A stretch of DNA of 64,000 bases from Strigamia acuminata. Its lineage: Eukaryota > Arthropoda > Chilopoda > Geophilomorpha > Linotaeniidae. Positions 20,601-32,729 of the stretch are shown here, one piece after another. Positions within the stretch are counted from its first letter, which is position 1. Every line of letters starts with the position of its first letter. The translations under genes and the position numbers were made by a program. The notes under the pieces are model-generated. The model was not told where the DNA came from, did not search any database, and saw only the letters and a program-made list of their open reading frames with translations. The stretch lies in NCBI GenBank assembly GCA_949358305.1, contig OX442323.1, forward strand, positions 6,262,001 to 6,326,000, written 5' to 3'.

Positions 20601-23600
20601 TTATAAATTCAATAAGCCTGAATCAAGTGATATTGACAGTTCAATTTCAACTGAAAGCATTGCTTACCTCACAGAAAATCAATTTAAAACCTGCAAATCT
20701 AATTCAACAACAACAAACTTGCAGTAAACAAATTCAAATCGACTGCTCAATGCATAACAAAATGCACCAACACCAAGTGAAGTGAATCAGAGCAAAACTA
20801 TAACCTATTTACTATGACATTAAATACAGTCGAAACTCTTTATAACGAATCGCAAGGAACCGGAAAATCGATTCGTTGTAACAAATTAGGTATAAAAAAT
20901 TACGGAGTAAATTTTATCATAAACAATATTATTTATTCATAGACATGCAAGTTTCATGTTAATTTTATCCCAATTCTTTAAAATTGTTGAAAATTGTAGA
21001 ACGGGGCAAATTAAACTCATCTGCTACAATTGGTGGCTTTAAAAATGTTCAACTTGTCCTGAATAAAAATTGCCTTTGTTCGGCAGCCATTTTACAACAG
21101 GAAAAATTTGATTTTCCTTTGCTTATGGGCATCGGATGTTGTGAGTCATGTGATCAGTTTTGAAAATTCGTTATAACAAGGGCTTATGAGACACAAAAAC
21201 TGGTTTGTTATAACGAATAATTAGTTATAATGAAATTCGTTATATCGAAAATACTTAACATGGTGTCCTATTGCGATTCGTTATAAAGAGTTTCGACTGT
21301 TGTGCCAAAAAGTACTGCCGAATTCACTTATTTTTAGTACCAAACCCAACAAAATTAGTGCACCAATAATTTATGGCAATCAAACAAGAAATCTTTTAAA
21401 TTTAAACAAAAAAAAAAACTTACCGGTATAACGAAATCCGTGAATAAAGCCACCAGCTGACTTCCGATAATCTAAAGAATGCGTTATAGTGCCGGCAAAA
21501 TACAATCCAGGCACCGAATACGACTCTAAATTCTGCTTGATAGCCGGGTACTTCGATTTTCTCCCTTGGCCTTTTATAGGTAAAATATCCCTTAAAAGAA
21601 TTCCACTAAGTACAGCAAACTAAGCTAAACTAAACTAATCACTTGTCAAATAGCGAATCGTCAAAATTAAATCCCAAACATCTAATCACGTGGTGGTATC
21701 CTTCCCGCAAAGAGAAGTTATCCAGATCGCTCTCGGAAGTCGGCGAATGCGCGTTCCGCTCGAACGTGGGAAACTTGACGTGAATGCGTCCGTCCGACTT
21801 CCTCTCCAGCTCCATGTCTTCAACAGGTGCCTCGAGAAGTCCGTCCAACGATTTCAATTGGTACGTGTCTAACAGCCCGTTATTGATCGCCCTGAATCGA
21901 CAAAAAGCAATAAGTCACGCACGCACCAAAAGACTCGCTAAACATGATAATGTCATCCAAATAAGCAAGTGCCCATTTATTGTAAACAACTCGCCTCAAA
22001 TCTCCGACGTAATGCGTGCTCCAGGAAAGCCTCGCCCGCGACCTGCTCACCATGTGAATCAAATTCGTGCGTCCATACAACGCATCGGCGGTCTCGAAAG
22101 CCGAGTTACCCCGTCCGAGAATGAGCACATTTTGCCCTTCAAACGTCTCTGGATCGATATTCACCGTCTCGTAGCCCTCGACCAACCGCGAGCCGGGGAA
22201 CTCCGGCGCATTCGACAGCCACAACCCAGTGGACACAACAACGGTGCTGAAACAAAACAAAAAAATTAAACTCTTGATAATTAAAATATTTAAAAAAAAA
22301 ATTACTTGCAACTGTAGTTCCGGTTTCTCTGGTCGCGCATGCTGAACCGGTGGACTTTGTCCGCGCCATTCCAGACCCTCGTCACGTCTCTGACGTCGGT
22401 GTCGTACTGGACACGGATTGCCAATTTCCGTTGAAAGTCGTTCAGGTAACGAACCATGTCATCTGCCTGTGGGAGGAAGGAAAAGCGCTCGTTTTAAATT
22501 GCCATTGGTGGGCGGGGACGACGGGGCACACTCAACATTTGGGAAAAATTCGGTGGAGTATTCACGGAACACGAGTTGCTGGTCGTGCGACAAAAGCGAA
22601 TTCCAGTCGTGACGCAAATTGAATTCTTTGTTCGTCCGTCCGGTGAATCGTTTATTTATGCTGATCAGACGTCGATGACGAGGGTAAATAGAGAAGAAGT
22701 AACCTGCAAAGAAGAAAAAAAATCAATTTTCCAAACAAAATATGCATTTTTTGTATTTAATCAATGCAAATGCGACGTCTTTTTAAGTTTTTAACCCTTT
22801 AAGTCACTTTAAAGCGCTTTAGAAGGAGAATAACTAAGAGATTCCACATTTGTGAACTAATTACTCGCGTAATTGCATCCATTCATCAGATAAATGAGCC
22901 CAGGCCAGCAATTTAATGTTATCTCGCAAAAATGAATAGGATTTGGCGAAAATGTAAACAAGTTTTGTACATAAAAGTCCTGATTGCGGCCATTACGTCA
23001 ACTTCTCTATCTTTGCTGCCGCGTGCTTTGAACGCGTTAATTGAGGTTTATTATCATGCTGCTTCAAAGCGGCCGGTCGAGCGATGCTGTTACACAGCAA
23101 AATTCCACTGTGCGTCACTATGGTGACGCTGGAAATTCAGTGTTGATACTCGGACGTCATTCGGAGCTCGGATAATGAATTGAGTGGAAAGGAAGACGTT
23201 TTAGACTGAATTACGCAGTGTGGCGCACGGAATCTTGACCAAAATCCATTAACTGCACACAATACATGGCTATCAGACTTGTATCATTTCATCCATGCAA
23301 CCAAATTAATTATTTAATCCAATGCAATGCTCGTTATTAGTCGTCCGGATACGCGTGCTGTAATAAAATTGGCTCAAGATTCCGTGCACTGGCTTATCGG
23401 TGCTTTAGGTGCGTTCAAAGTTTCTGTTTATACCGTTTATGCAGCTTATATTAGACAAAATGGACACAAAAACAGCCAAAAACCATCATAAAAAACCACA
23501 AAAAAAACAAAAACAACGCTGAAATTGTTTTTGAAGTGGTTTTATGTCGGCTTTTGGTTTTACAACCAAATTCAAAATGGCTGCCACAAAAGTTAGATGG

Positions 23601-25021
23601 AGGGGTCAAATAACTTAACAATTAACAATTAACAATTATTAGCAAAAGTGTGAAAATGTATAAAATTTTAAAAATAGTCATTTTTAAAAAAAATTGAAAA
23701 GTACTAAATTTGTATTTACTAGGGGGTTTCATTATATGAATGATTTTGCAATTTTGTGATTTTGCATCACAAAATCATTATTTTTTGATGCCTCCAAAAA
23801 TGGGATTACATTGAATTAACCCAGTCAATTTTGCAATTGTGTGATCTGGACAACTTTGTGATTTTTGAGTATTACCATGTGATATCTGTTCTACCAATCA
23901 CATTCACATTCACTAAAGTACAAGAGAGTGAAAACACAAAATCCCAAAAACATCTAAAAGGTAGTTTTTATGATTTTGATAAGAAGTGATTTTGAGGCTC
24001 GTGAAACTCAAAACAAAATGGAGGCATTCAAGCTCTATCTAAGTGGCCAACTTGTATCCTTGTATATCATCAATATGCTGATGCATCCATGACTGTATAA
24101 CAGCTAGGAAACTCAATTAATGGCTCTGGTGCAATCTGTGAAACTTATATTTATTAAAATGCACCTTATTAAAAAAAATTTTGTTCCATCGCACAAATAG
24201 AACTAGTTATTTTGCATCACATTTTAAAATTGCTTGGGTCCAACTAAAACCCAATACGGTGGATAGGAAGTCATGTGACTATTTAAATAATTGCAAAATT
24301 GCAAAATCATGAGATTGTTTTTGCAACTAATTGTTAATCACAATTTATGACGGGTGATGGCCACTTGGATTGAGTTTGGCTGCTGTCATTTTGCCAAAAT
24401 AGCAAAACTACCTTTGATTTTGTGATTGTGTATTTTTTCTGTTTTTTGTTTTTGCAATTATACACATGATTGGTGGAACTGATACCATGTGACAAATCCA
24501 AAAGTGCAAAATTGCTAAAGTTGCAAAATTACAAAATTGCTTAATTAATGAAACCCCCTAATATACCGCATATCAAAATTGGGGAGGGGGTGGTTAGTTT
24601 TGTTACGTAATTTTCTAACAAGGGTTTGTGGATTTGTTGCGACCGTGTTACAGGGGAAGGAATGGTCTAAAAGTCCAAAAATTAGCGTTACGTAATTTAT
24701 GGATATCCCCTCGCTACGATTGGACTGATGGCGAAAGGCCGTTATATGCCTAACCTTTATCCCATCGCCTAAGCCGCGTTTACCACAAAACGCTCATCTC
24801 CTTGTGCCCCGGTTTAACTTTGAAATAAACCCACACTCACCTGAAATGTTGCTCCGTTCAAACACCACGTAATCCCTTTTAGCCATCGATAAATAGTAAG
24901 CCATTTGAAGTCCTGCAGGACCTGCCCCAACTACGCAGTAATCGTGCAGTGAAGCCTCGATGTATTCAACCATTAAAAGCAGAACGAATGTCATCGCATG
25001 GCTTAAAGGTGACAATCTCAT
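17681..25021 (-). CDS. FOXRED2: FOXRED2-like ER flavoprotein (ERFAD homolog)
   Basis: Nine exons: 24841-25021, 22537-22703, 22306-22466, 21995-22246, 21643-21891, 21424-21590, 19876-20041, 18019-18257, 17681-17946; 615 residues. A signal peptide precedes the FAD-binding GAGPAG (residues 32-37) and the NADPH-type GRGNSA (214-219). Conserved FOXRED2 blocks include [47 protein letters not shown] and WILPRP with [14 protein letters not shown]. In mammals FOXRED2/ERFAD is an ER-luminal flavoprotein that assists ER-associated degradation. This protein ends MPLIFPD, with no KDEL-like retention signal. The intron after exon 4 uses a GC donor (AG|GCGAGT): the GT alternative gives the wrong frame. Introns 1, 6 and 7 carry transposon remnants. 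A 3' splice-like site at 25036, just before the ATG, suggests a 5' UTR intron. Confidence 0.9.
18258..19875. other. FOXRED2 intron 7 (large)
   Basis: It contains the inverted-repeat element at 19246-19727. Several scattered copies of TTCAGAGTCT (near 18382, 18462, 18764 and 18841) lie in both exon-proximal and central parts. No exon is recognised. Confidence 0.5.
19246..19727. mobile_element. Non-autonomous TIR element (TTACCTTGTTTACATG ends)
   Basis: The left end TTACCTTGTTTACATGAACC and the complement of the right end TTACCTTGTTTACATGTACT match over about 36 bases (then CAGTTATCTGGATAAG against CAGTTTTCTAGAAAAG). It sits in intron 7 of the FOXRED2-like gene. No coding capacity is seen. Confidence 0.7.
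20144..20507. mobile_element. Foldback-type element with about 130-bp inverted repeats
   Basis: It begins ACAGGGTGAATCAAACGTCT and ends with the complement of ACAGGGTGAGTCAAAAGTCT. The arms stay near-identical through the CATATAGGAAGTCGATGGTG stretch and beyond, leaving a unique centre of about 100 bases. It is in FOXRED2 intron 6. Family unassigned. Confidence 0.75.
20827..21299. mobile_element. Non-autonomous TIR element (CAGTCGAAACTCTTTATAAC)
   Basis: The ends CAGTCGAAACTCTTTATAAC and its complement, each followed by GAATCGCAA-type sequence, bound about 470 bases. The short CAGT start resembles pogo-type Tc1/mariner elements. Interior copies of the TTATAACGAAT-type sequence occur. It lies in FOXRED2 intron 6. 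Confidence 0.7.
22704..24840. other. FOXRED2 intron 1 (2.1 kb)
   Basis: It contains the TA-flanked element at 23720-24560. The remainder (22704-23719 and 24561-24840) is unassigned, with no exon-like frames supported by homology. Confidence 0.5.
23720..24560. mobile_element. TA-flanked TIR element, GGGGGTTTCATTA family, complete copy
   Basis: It runs from TA-GGGGGTTTCATTA to TAATGAAACCCCC-TA. The interior is rich in TTTTGCAATTTTGTGATT-type sequence. A second copy lacking the left end lies at 26721-27515. No transposase is visible; a short open frame is shared by both copies but shows no known domain. Confidence 0.75.
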
Positions 25022-25810
25022 CGCACAAAATTAGGCCTAAAAGTAAAAGTACGTAAATAAAATTTAATTAAAAAAAAAATTAAAAAAAATCGATTATGTT
25101 CTTCAGGAAGAGGAAATTTCAAGTGACCACTGATGGAAACTTCATATTACATCACAACTACAGCAATAAAATGAAACTATCAAGTTGATTCCCTGTTGCA
25201 CTATAAATAAACGCCCCTTCGCTCAATGAAGTGGTCTTTCCGGCAAATACTAGAGGATTTTCAGACTGAGTTTAGGCTCCAAATAGGAAAAAAACACCGG
25301 GAGACCCAACATGACCTTACGTCAACATTGCACGGGTAATGATTGAGTATAGCTCGGGTGGCTAAATAATTAGCACAATAATAAATAATTGGATGGGAAA
25401 TATTGAATTTCAAACTTCCAAACTTCGATAGTATTATTTGTCAAATATGAATTGTCACAAAATGTTAGATATTTTAGACTGTAATATATTGTTAAATATA
25501 TTTTTGAACCGTGTGGGTATGCACAAAAAATTAGAAAATACATTTTTTCAATGAATAGATTTGTTTTCTGATGAATTTATACCATATGCTTGCCGGATGC
25601 CGGTAAACTCCGTTTTTACCGGCATGCTTAAAAAGCAATTTTAGATGCCCAGAATGTAGGAAATTGGTCTAAATTTCTATAAATTTACCGAAATTTTTAT
25701 AATAATTTTTATATTATCAAGAAAACTCAAATTTCTGACCAAAATTCCAATATAATTTTTAGATTCCATTTATTGGCGCCCCAATTTTATTTTTAAAAAA
25801 ACCTTAAATT

Positions 25811-26057
25811 AGAGAGTTTGAAGCAGGTACTTTTCCCTTAAAAAACTCCCGTTAAGCCTATAAGTATAGTGGAAAACTTATAACTCTACTGGAGCTTACA
25901 CTATAACAGGAATTCTCTGTTTTTATGTGAATGAGACATTACTAGTTTCGGTAATCACGATAACTTAAAACTTCAACCACAACTCACTTTTACCTGACAC
26001 TAAATATAGTGTAAAAAATGTCATAATTGTAAGGGAAAAGTACCTGCCGCAAACTCT
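25811..26057. mobile_element. TA-flanked TIR element, GAGAGTTTGC family, copy 2
   Basis: It begins TTAGAGAGTTTGAAGCAGGTAC and ends with the complement of GAGTTTGCGGCAGGTAC followed by TATTA. The shared GCAGGTACTTTTCCCTTA section differs from that of the copies at 5590 and 52933. Confidence 0.65.
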
Positions 26058-26585
26058 ATTATTTATTATGCAACGTATTTATTTTCCCACTAAAAAAATA
26101 AAGTCCAACATCCATCCATTTTTGTTAATTAATCACAATAAATTATTTGTGTTAAACATTTTTGACATGTTTATATGACGTTTTAACTTTTTTACGATCT
26201 CTGCCAGATGTTTTGACAATGTCCAATATACCTAGCATGTGTTTGCAACTCACAGCGCCATTCCACAGCAACAAACATTAGCAATGACTAACCTAACCTA
26301 ATCGACGCAATGCAAGGAAAGGTCGTGCGGCCAACCAATCACGATCGACTCCAACTCTGTCGATTCACGTCTGGTTGGCGAGACTTTGCCACATTGAAAC
26401 AAGCCGCCGTTTTCGGATTTTGAAACTAGTGCTAGAACTAGATCCAATTCCAGGTTTCATTGAAATCATCCGATTGGCCAGACGCAACATCAATTGTTTC
26501 AGCTCTGTTCACACGTGCCCTCCAGTGTGAACAGACTCTGCGTTGTGTTTGACTAATTTTTCCTTGCGGTGCGTCGCCCCTAGTG

Positions 26586-27670
26586 CATGGGTCAGCAACC
26601 TTTTGAGACAGAAGAGCCAAAAGTTACAGTTTACAAAATTCCCCAGTTGTTAAAGAGCCACTGCAATATTAAATTAGGTCCCATACAGCCGCATCTTGAC
26701 ATCGAAAGAGCCGCAGCTTGTGAATGATTTTGCAATTTTGTGATTTTGCATTAATCACATAATCATTATTTTTTGATGCCTCCAAAAATAAGATTACATT
26801 GAATTAACCCAGTCAATTTTGCAATTGTGTGATCTGGACAACTTTGTGATTTTTGAGTATTGCCATGTGATATCTGTTCTACCAATCACATTCACATTCA
26901 CTAAAGTACAAGAGGGTGAAAACACAAAATCCCAAAAACATCTAAAAGGTAGTTTTGTGATTTTGATAAGAAGTGATTTTCAGGCTTGTGAAACTCAAAA
27001 CAAAATGAAGGCATCCAAGCTCTATCTAAGTGGCCAACTTGTATCCTTGTATATCATCAATATGCTGATGCATCCATGACTCTATAACAGCTAGGAAACT
27101 CTATTAATGGCTCTGGTGCAATCTGTGAAACTTGTATTTATTAAAATGCACCTTATTAAAAAAAAATTTGTTCAATCACACAAATAGAACTAATTATTTT
27201 GCATCACATTTTAAAATTGGTTGGATATAACTAAAACCCAATATGGCATGTGACTATTTAAATAATTGCAAAATTGCAAAATCATGAGATTGTTTTTGCA
27301 ACTAATTGTTAATGGCCACTTGGATTGAATTTGGCTGCTGCCATTTTGCCAAAATAGCAAAACTACCTTTGATTTTGTGATTGTGTATTTTTTCTCTTTG
27401 GTGTTTTTGCAATTATGCAGATGATTGGTGGAACTGATATCATGTGACAAATCCAAAAGTGCAAAATTGCTAAAGTTGCGAAATTACAAAATTGCTTAAT
27501 TAATGAAACCCCCTAATGCCTGATCAAGCGAAAAACTTATATTTTTTTGGTTGATTGGTTGATTTTTGCAGCGCATATTGAAACAAAAATGTTAGTGGCT
27601 TTTTAAAAACTAGGAAATTTTGTAAATTGTAACTTTTGGCTCTTTTGTCTCAAAAGGTTGCCGACCCTTG
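26586..27670. mobile_element. hAT-type element with nested second element and 8-bp target duplication
   Basis: The ends CATGGGTCAGCAACC and the complement of CAAGGGTCGGCAACC are flanked by an exact 8-base duplication CCCTAGTG (26578-26585 and 27671-27678), the hallmark of hAT insertion. Its interior shows GAGCCAAAAGTTAC and the GAGCCGCAGCTTG subterminal sequences also found at 34835, 51804, 55785 and 56428. A copy of the GGGGGTTTCATTA element (26721-27515) occupies the middle. There is no transposase. Confidence 0.85.
26721..27515. mobile_element. GGGGGTTTCATTA-family element, left-truncated, nested in hAT
   Basis: It is collinear with 23735-24560 over nearly its whole length, with small deletions. 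The right end TAATGAAACCCCC-TA is intact, but the first 15 or so bases including the left terminal repeat are missing at the junction with hAT sequence. Confidence 0.75.
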
Positions 27671-28846
27671 CCCTAGTGTAAAGCAGGGTAATACAGTATG
27701 AGTTTTATGCTTGTTTTATGTTTCGACAACTTTGCTTACTTTGTTTACCACTCAATGCAAGTCTTTTGAAATAGTCTTTTTATTAAGCACCCACCGTGTT
27801 TCTTCACCATTACCAGAAACCCGAGCAATGAATTACATCCCATTACTTTCTAGACACTTTTATCTGGACCAAAATTGATGGAGTTCCACTGTAATTGACT
27901 CCGAAGTCGAGAAGAGGTGATGAAGAATAGAAGAGCAACTTCTCATTCCCAACTGCACTCTCCACAGACGGATAAAAAAAAACATTAATGTTGTTGGGAA
28001 ATCGACTTAAGGATTAAGGCTTTAATCCTATTAACTCGTGTTCTAAATTGAGAACATTGCTTACATAATCCGCGCGTGCAAAACGCCGGTCTATTTACGG
28101 TTCAATGAGATTTTTAGTGGCCCATTTTTCGATCCAATTTACTTGATGAAATGAATTTTTCTCTTCCCACTCTCAAAACTTAAACTGTGTAATCAAAATT
28201 GACATTTAACAGCAGCTCCAAATTGATAAAACGCAACGTGTTATTTTCGTCGTAAATAGACGGTCGACAACTATTAACAACGTTGTCACTCTATCATAAT
28301 TTAGGAGATGTTTTTTTTTACTTCTTCTTCCTCAATTGGAGTGTAAACAACAAACATGTGATCCAAAGGTGGAAAAATCCATTGATACGGCAGAAGGTCG
28401 ATTAAGCGAACGACCGGTTATCCGAAGAGCAATGATCGATTTTTACCGAGGTTTTAATTGATTTTTAACGACTTTATTTTCATGTACAGTATTGTATGTA
28501 CATAAACTTAATGTCCGATTATGCGAATAAATTAGTTTTATGACCATGTCTCCCGATTAGTTTGGATAATCAGCATTCTACCGTACAATACAGTTATTCT
28601 TCTGGATCAAGATCTTGCCCCTTAATTCTCATTGGTTAATCTTTATTTCAACTTCAAACAAGTGTGAACATACTTGCATTACCTTACTTCTACTACTTCA
28701 TTGTTTACTTTACTTTACTTTACGTTACTTTACTTCCAAGTGTGAACTCCCACCTTAATAAAGTGTAGTAAGAAGAGTTAGCTAATTCTACTAAATTGAA
28801 AAGAAAAGATACTGTAAATCCAGTATTTCTTCGATTTAAAGTATAG

Positions 28847-29195
28847 TAGAGCCTCGATTATCCGAACTAATTGGGGACATGGGTGTTCATAAAATTGTTC
28901 GGATAATCGAACATTAGGTTTACACACATACTGTACCGCATATGAAAGTAAAAAGTCATTAAAATGTAGTTAAAAAGCATTAAAACCGACCAAAAATGAA
29001 TAAAAACTGTCAAAAAACATTAAAAACTGATTAAAAATATGTGAAAATCATCAAAAAACATTAAAAACCGATTAAAAATATGTGAAAATCATCAAAAAAC
29101 ATTAAAAATCGATTAACAACCCGATAAAATATCGCTTGACTGCTGTTCGGATAACCAAAAGTTCGTATAACCGGTGTTCCGATAATCGAGGCTCT
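28847..29195. mobile_element. Non-autonomous TIR element (TAGAGCCTCGATTATCCGAA)
   Basis: Left end TAGAGCCTCGATTATCCGAA; right end its complement with one change, ending GGCTCTA. TA dinucleotides at both ends fit Tc1/mariner. The centre carries CATTAAAAA-type repeats (two copies of an approximately 49-base unit near 29020-29115). Confidence 0.65.
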
Positions 29196-29952
29196 ATCGT
29201 AGCAGCTTATAATTGCAAAGCAATTTTTTGATACAATCTATAATCAAGGGCAACTTCTAATCGAGGGCGATCTTTAATTGAAATTGTATACAATGTATAC
29301 AATGCAAGTTTTCCTACGTATTGTTTAAAATTGACACATTGGCGCTGTTTCAGTAAACAATTTTTATTCTACTATATTAAATATTTCTTTCATAATTTTT
29401 TTTTTTACAAAACCCAGTAAATTTTTTTTGTGAATTTCTTCGAATATCAGCCGCAATATAAACTTGTAATTGAAGACGGCTTGTAACCAAAAGCGACTTC
29501 AATTCGAAGAAAATTAGAATAATAAAATAAAAATTCACAAAAACAATTATTTTTCTTCACTTTCACCTTATTACCAGACAACCCTATTGACTTACATCCC
29601 AATTGGGTATCCTGGGAAAAGTTAAGCCACTTAATGAGAATGAGTAGTGGGAAAACAAATCCACTTGTTTATTACTTGTATCACTTGAATACAAAACAGA
29701 CACAAACCCATCCACCCATTTAACACAAGATCCAACAATAAATAATTAAACATTGCTGTCATTTGATACTTTGTTTGTGTGCAATTTTATTTATTATTTT
29801 TTATTTTTGACTTTTTCTTGAAAATTGAAACCCAAAAAAACAGCATTTGTTGCTATGGAAATACCTGAGGAAAAAGTGATTTGTTACAAACTTGAATAGA
29901 CTTCATAAAGGAAAAACTAAACTAATTAGTTTTGATAATTTCCTGGTTTTAC

Positions 29953-29980
29953 AACCCCCCCTCACCCCCCCCCCCCCCCA
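29953..29980. repeat. C-rich homopolymer tract
   Basis: Two runs of C interrupted by TCA, the second about 16 long. The complementary strand could form a G-quadruplex. It may be an assembly-sensitive site. Confidence 0.8.
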
Positions 29981-30428
29981 TATTTAAATCTATGCTTTTG
30001 ACACATGCACAAATTGACATGCCACTTAAATTCAACCCATGATTTTGAACCAAACACATGGCAGAATGACAAGTGAACGTTGAATTAAAAACTCGCATTT
30101 TATCTACGCAAATGTGAAAGGAGAAAAACATAAATAATAAATTCATGAGCAATGAATTCAATTCACGTTTTGTTTGCAGCGGGCTAGATTAATTTTCCAT
30201 TTTCCATATGTAAATTGAGATTTTCTTTCTAATCTCGACTCGGATTTCATGTTTTTCTCTCGTTTTTCTAATGCCTGGATATTTAATTTAGATTTGAAAC
30301 GAATAAAAAACACAAACTTTTGAGAATTGTCACGAAAAAAAGTTGTTTTTTACACTTAAAATGTTTGCCGAGCAAATATATCAATCGATTTTAGTTTAAA
30401 CATCAATTTAGTATTGTTTCATCATTAC

Positions 30429-30628
30429 CTGTAAATGAAAAATCGTGCTTGATGGCAAGTAAACTCGTCCTCCTAAACGATGAAGAAGCACCTTGGTGTC
30501 TCGTGGGGAAGCGAAATGTTGTCAGCATCAGCGCCAACATCGATGCTATGCACGCAAGCCTCCAACTACTGAGAAGGCGGAGCGAGACTACCCGCATATG
30601 ACGTAGTGTGCGTGTAAAGCCCACTTTG
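30429..30628 (-). other. Candidate orphan first exon (type II membrane N-terminus or FOXRED2 5' exon)
   Basis: A splice-acceptor-like site (TTTTTGACAG) precedes this segment and a good donor (ACAG|GTAATG) follows it. Between them an ATG at 30597 opens 56 codons: a basic start (MRVVSLRLLSSWR), a hydrophobic stretch (LACIASMLALMLTTF) and a Ser/Arg-rich tail, as in Golgi type II membrane enzymes. It is richer in G and C than its surroundings. No downstream coding exon is recognised at 25.0-30.4 kb. It could splice to the acceptor at 25036 before the FOXRED2 ATG, but the reading frames do not match, so it would then be 5' UTR. Uncertain. Confidence 0.3.
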
Positions 30629-31351
30629 CTGTCAAAAAGAGAAATAAAAATAAACAAATAAGTAATCAAAATTTTTTTTTTTTTTTTTGGATTTTGTTTT
30701 GTAGGAAAAAAGGAAATGTTGAGCAATTTTCTACTTGAATAAGGAAGGAAAATATTTGTCTGTGTTTTTTTTTGGTTAATGGAATTTTTTTTAGTGTTAT
30801 TGAATGACGTCAGTGGGAAGCATAAAGAATTTTTGAAAGTCATGACGGTGTAATCTCATTACATTTCATGATTGAATGGAATAAATGAGTTACTTGTGAC
30901 GACAAAAGAGAGCCACATTTTAATGCTGATGCTTGGTTCCTGGAAACTACCTCATTTCAGTGTGGTCAGCAGTTCAGGTCACTTTAATTAAAGGCGATAC
31001 AATTCCAAGTATAATGTACATTTTAATTTTTCTTGAAAAAAACATCCAAAAATTTAAAAAATTTAAAAAATTCATAAAATTAAAAAAATTCATAAAATTT
31101 AAAACTAAAGCTGCTATATTTGCAGAAAATAAAACTTCTCCAAAATGGTTTCATAAGTGTGGATAATGCAAATAGAGCTTTTTGACAACAAAATTTTTGA
31201 AATTGGAGGTATTTTTTAGTCCGCAATTGCCGCAATCGGACCGTAATGCCGCAATTTTGCGGAAAATCCGCAATTTGCCAATTTTGGGGGGTTTGTTACG
31301 AAAATCGAGTGAACGTGCGTATTGCGTGTAACCGTATCACGTAATAATTTC

Positions 31352-31555
31352 GTTTAAAAACTATAAATTATGTTTAAAAACTTCAAATTTTGTTTAAAAA
31401 CTTCAAATTATGTTTAAAAACTACAAATTATGTTTAAAAACTTCAAATTATGTTTAAAAAATTCAAATTTCCTTTAAAAACTTCAAATTTCCTTTAAAAA
31501 CTTCAAATTTTCTTTAAAAACTTTAAATTTCCTTTAAAAACTTCAAATTTCAAAA
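31352..31555. repeat. 20-bp tandem repeat, about ten copies
   Basis: The unit is GTTTAAAAACTTCAAATTAT with substitutions, in exact 20-base register across the array. The last copies read CTTTAAAAACTTCAAATTTC. Confidence 0.85.
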
Positions 31556-32343
31556 ATTTTCAAATTCGAAAATAGAAAAATTAAAAAAATTTGGAAAATT
31601 AAAAAATTTAAAAAAACAAAAAAACAAAAATACAAAAAAAAAAATTAAAAAATTAAAATAATTTGGAAAAATTAATTTTTTTTTCGGTTAGTCATTTTTT
31701 GGTTGGTGCGACTTCATTTTTAATTAAAAACTGAAGTTTTGTTGTTGTGTTCTGGTGAGGTGGTGAGCAAGCCTATTTGTGTCACACCACAATTCTTATT
31801 CTCGCCCACACATTTCCGACCAACAAACCAAAGCCGAAGACTTTTTCCACCAAGCACAATGTCGTTCGCAATTTAATCATTGACTCGGCATAATAGAACT
31901 CATTTTATGTCATCCAATACTCTTGTCTCCCTACATTTTTCTTAAAAGTTTATCTTTAAGTTAATATATAAAATAATGTTTCTCGTATTTAAAAGACGAA
32001 TGGCTAGATTACCGAGCGCACTGGGACCAGATGAATTGTTGCTGACGCAAGCTAACAGATGATAAAGACATAAATTTTATTTAAACGTTGTTTTTTTGTA
32101 GTTAATTCTTCAATTACGGAATGAGATTTTAAGGATTTAGTTACTAACAAGGGAGTTCCAATTTTTCTTTTGTGAATGAAAAAATTGCAACAAAAGTGAA
32201 ATAAAATTTTAAAAAAAATTTAAAAAAATAAAAATATGAAAAATTTAAAAAAATTAATTAAAAAATAACATTTTCTTGTCCAAGATTTCATGTGTTCCAA
32301 ATACTTTCACCCACATCTGAAACTAATAACTTGTAATTACCAT

Positions 32344-32729
32344 CAGGGTTGTGCGGTTATTTTTTTTGGCATGTGGCGCTGCAGTTTCCGTATAAACCCG
32401 CAATGATTGCAGTATATCGCAAAACCGCAAAATCCCAAAATTTCAAGAAAATTAACCCTAAAAACTCCAAAATTCAAGAAAATAAACCCTAAAAACTCCA
32501 AAATTCAAGAAAATAAACCCTAAAAACTCTTAAAATTCAAGAAAATAAACCCTAAAAACTCCAAAATTCAGGAAGAAAAAAATAAAAATTAATTTTTTTT
32601 TTTAAATTAAATAAAATGAAATTTGCAGATTTGTGGTTAATCGTGTTGCGATTTTTTATAAAAACTGCAGTGCGATTTTGGAAATAAAAAAAATCGTAGT
32701 GCGATATTTCGCAGTCGTAAGCAACCCTA
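32344..32729. mobile_element. Possible hAT-like element (CAGGGTTG...CAACCCT)
   Basis: CAGGGTTGTGCGG at the left and GCAACCCTA at the right form short inverted ends, with internal GCGATATTTCGCAG and ACCGCAA motifs. The element encloses the 31-bp tandem array. No clean target duplication is seen, so the call is tentative. Confidence 0.35.
32456..32575. repeat. 31-bp tandem repeat, about four copies
   Basis: The unit begins CCCTAAAAACTCCAAAATTC and continues AAGAAAATAAA. One copy has a one-base insertion (CTCTTAAAATT). Confidence 0.8.

Larger units (their letters stand above)
25022..30428. other. Gene-free repeat-rich region
   Basis: Upstream DNA of the FOXRED2-like gene. It contains transposon copies at 25811-26057, 26586-27670 and 28847-29195. 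A tract near 25590-25630 has facing GCCGGTAAA and TACCGGC motifs. A related motif pair, CGATTAAGCGAAC and GGATAATC, is seen around 28390-28570. A C-run lies at 29953-29980. No coding sequence is supported. Confidence 0.5.

Noticed and set aside
17681-25021. Annotation as an ordinary FMO (xenobiotic flavin monooxygenase)
   Set aside because: Several conserved blocks ([37 protein letters not shown] and the C-terminal EDFL-TWTAP region) are specific to FOXRED2 rather than classical FMOs.
26819-27079. 86-codon frame in the 26721-27515 element, with a similar stretch in the 23720 copy
   Set aside because: It lies in AT-rich transposon interior, is broken in the other copy, and shows no domain.
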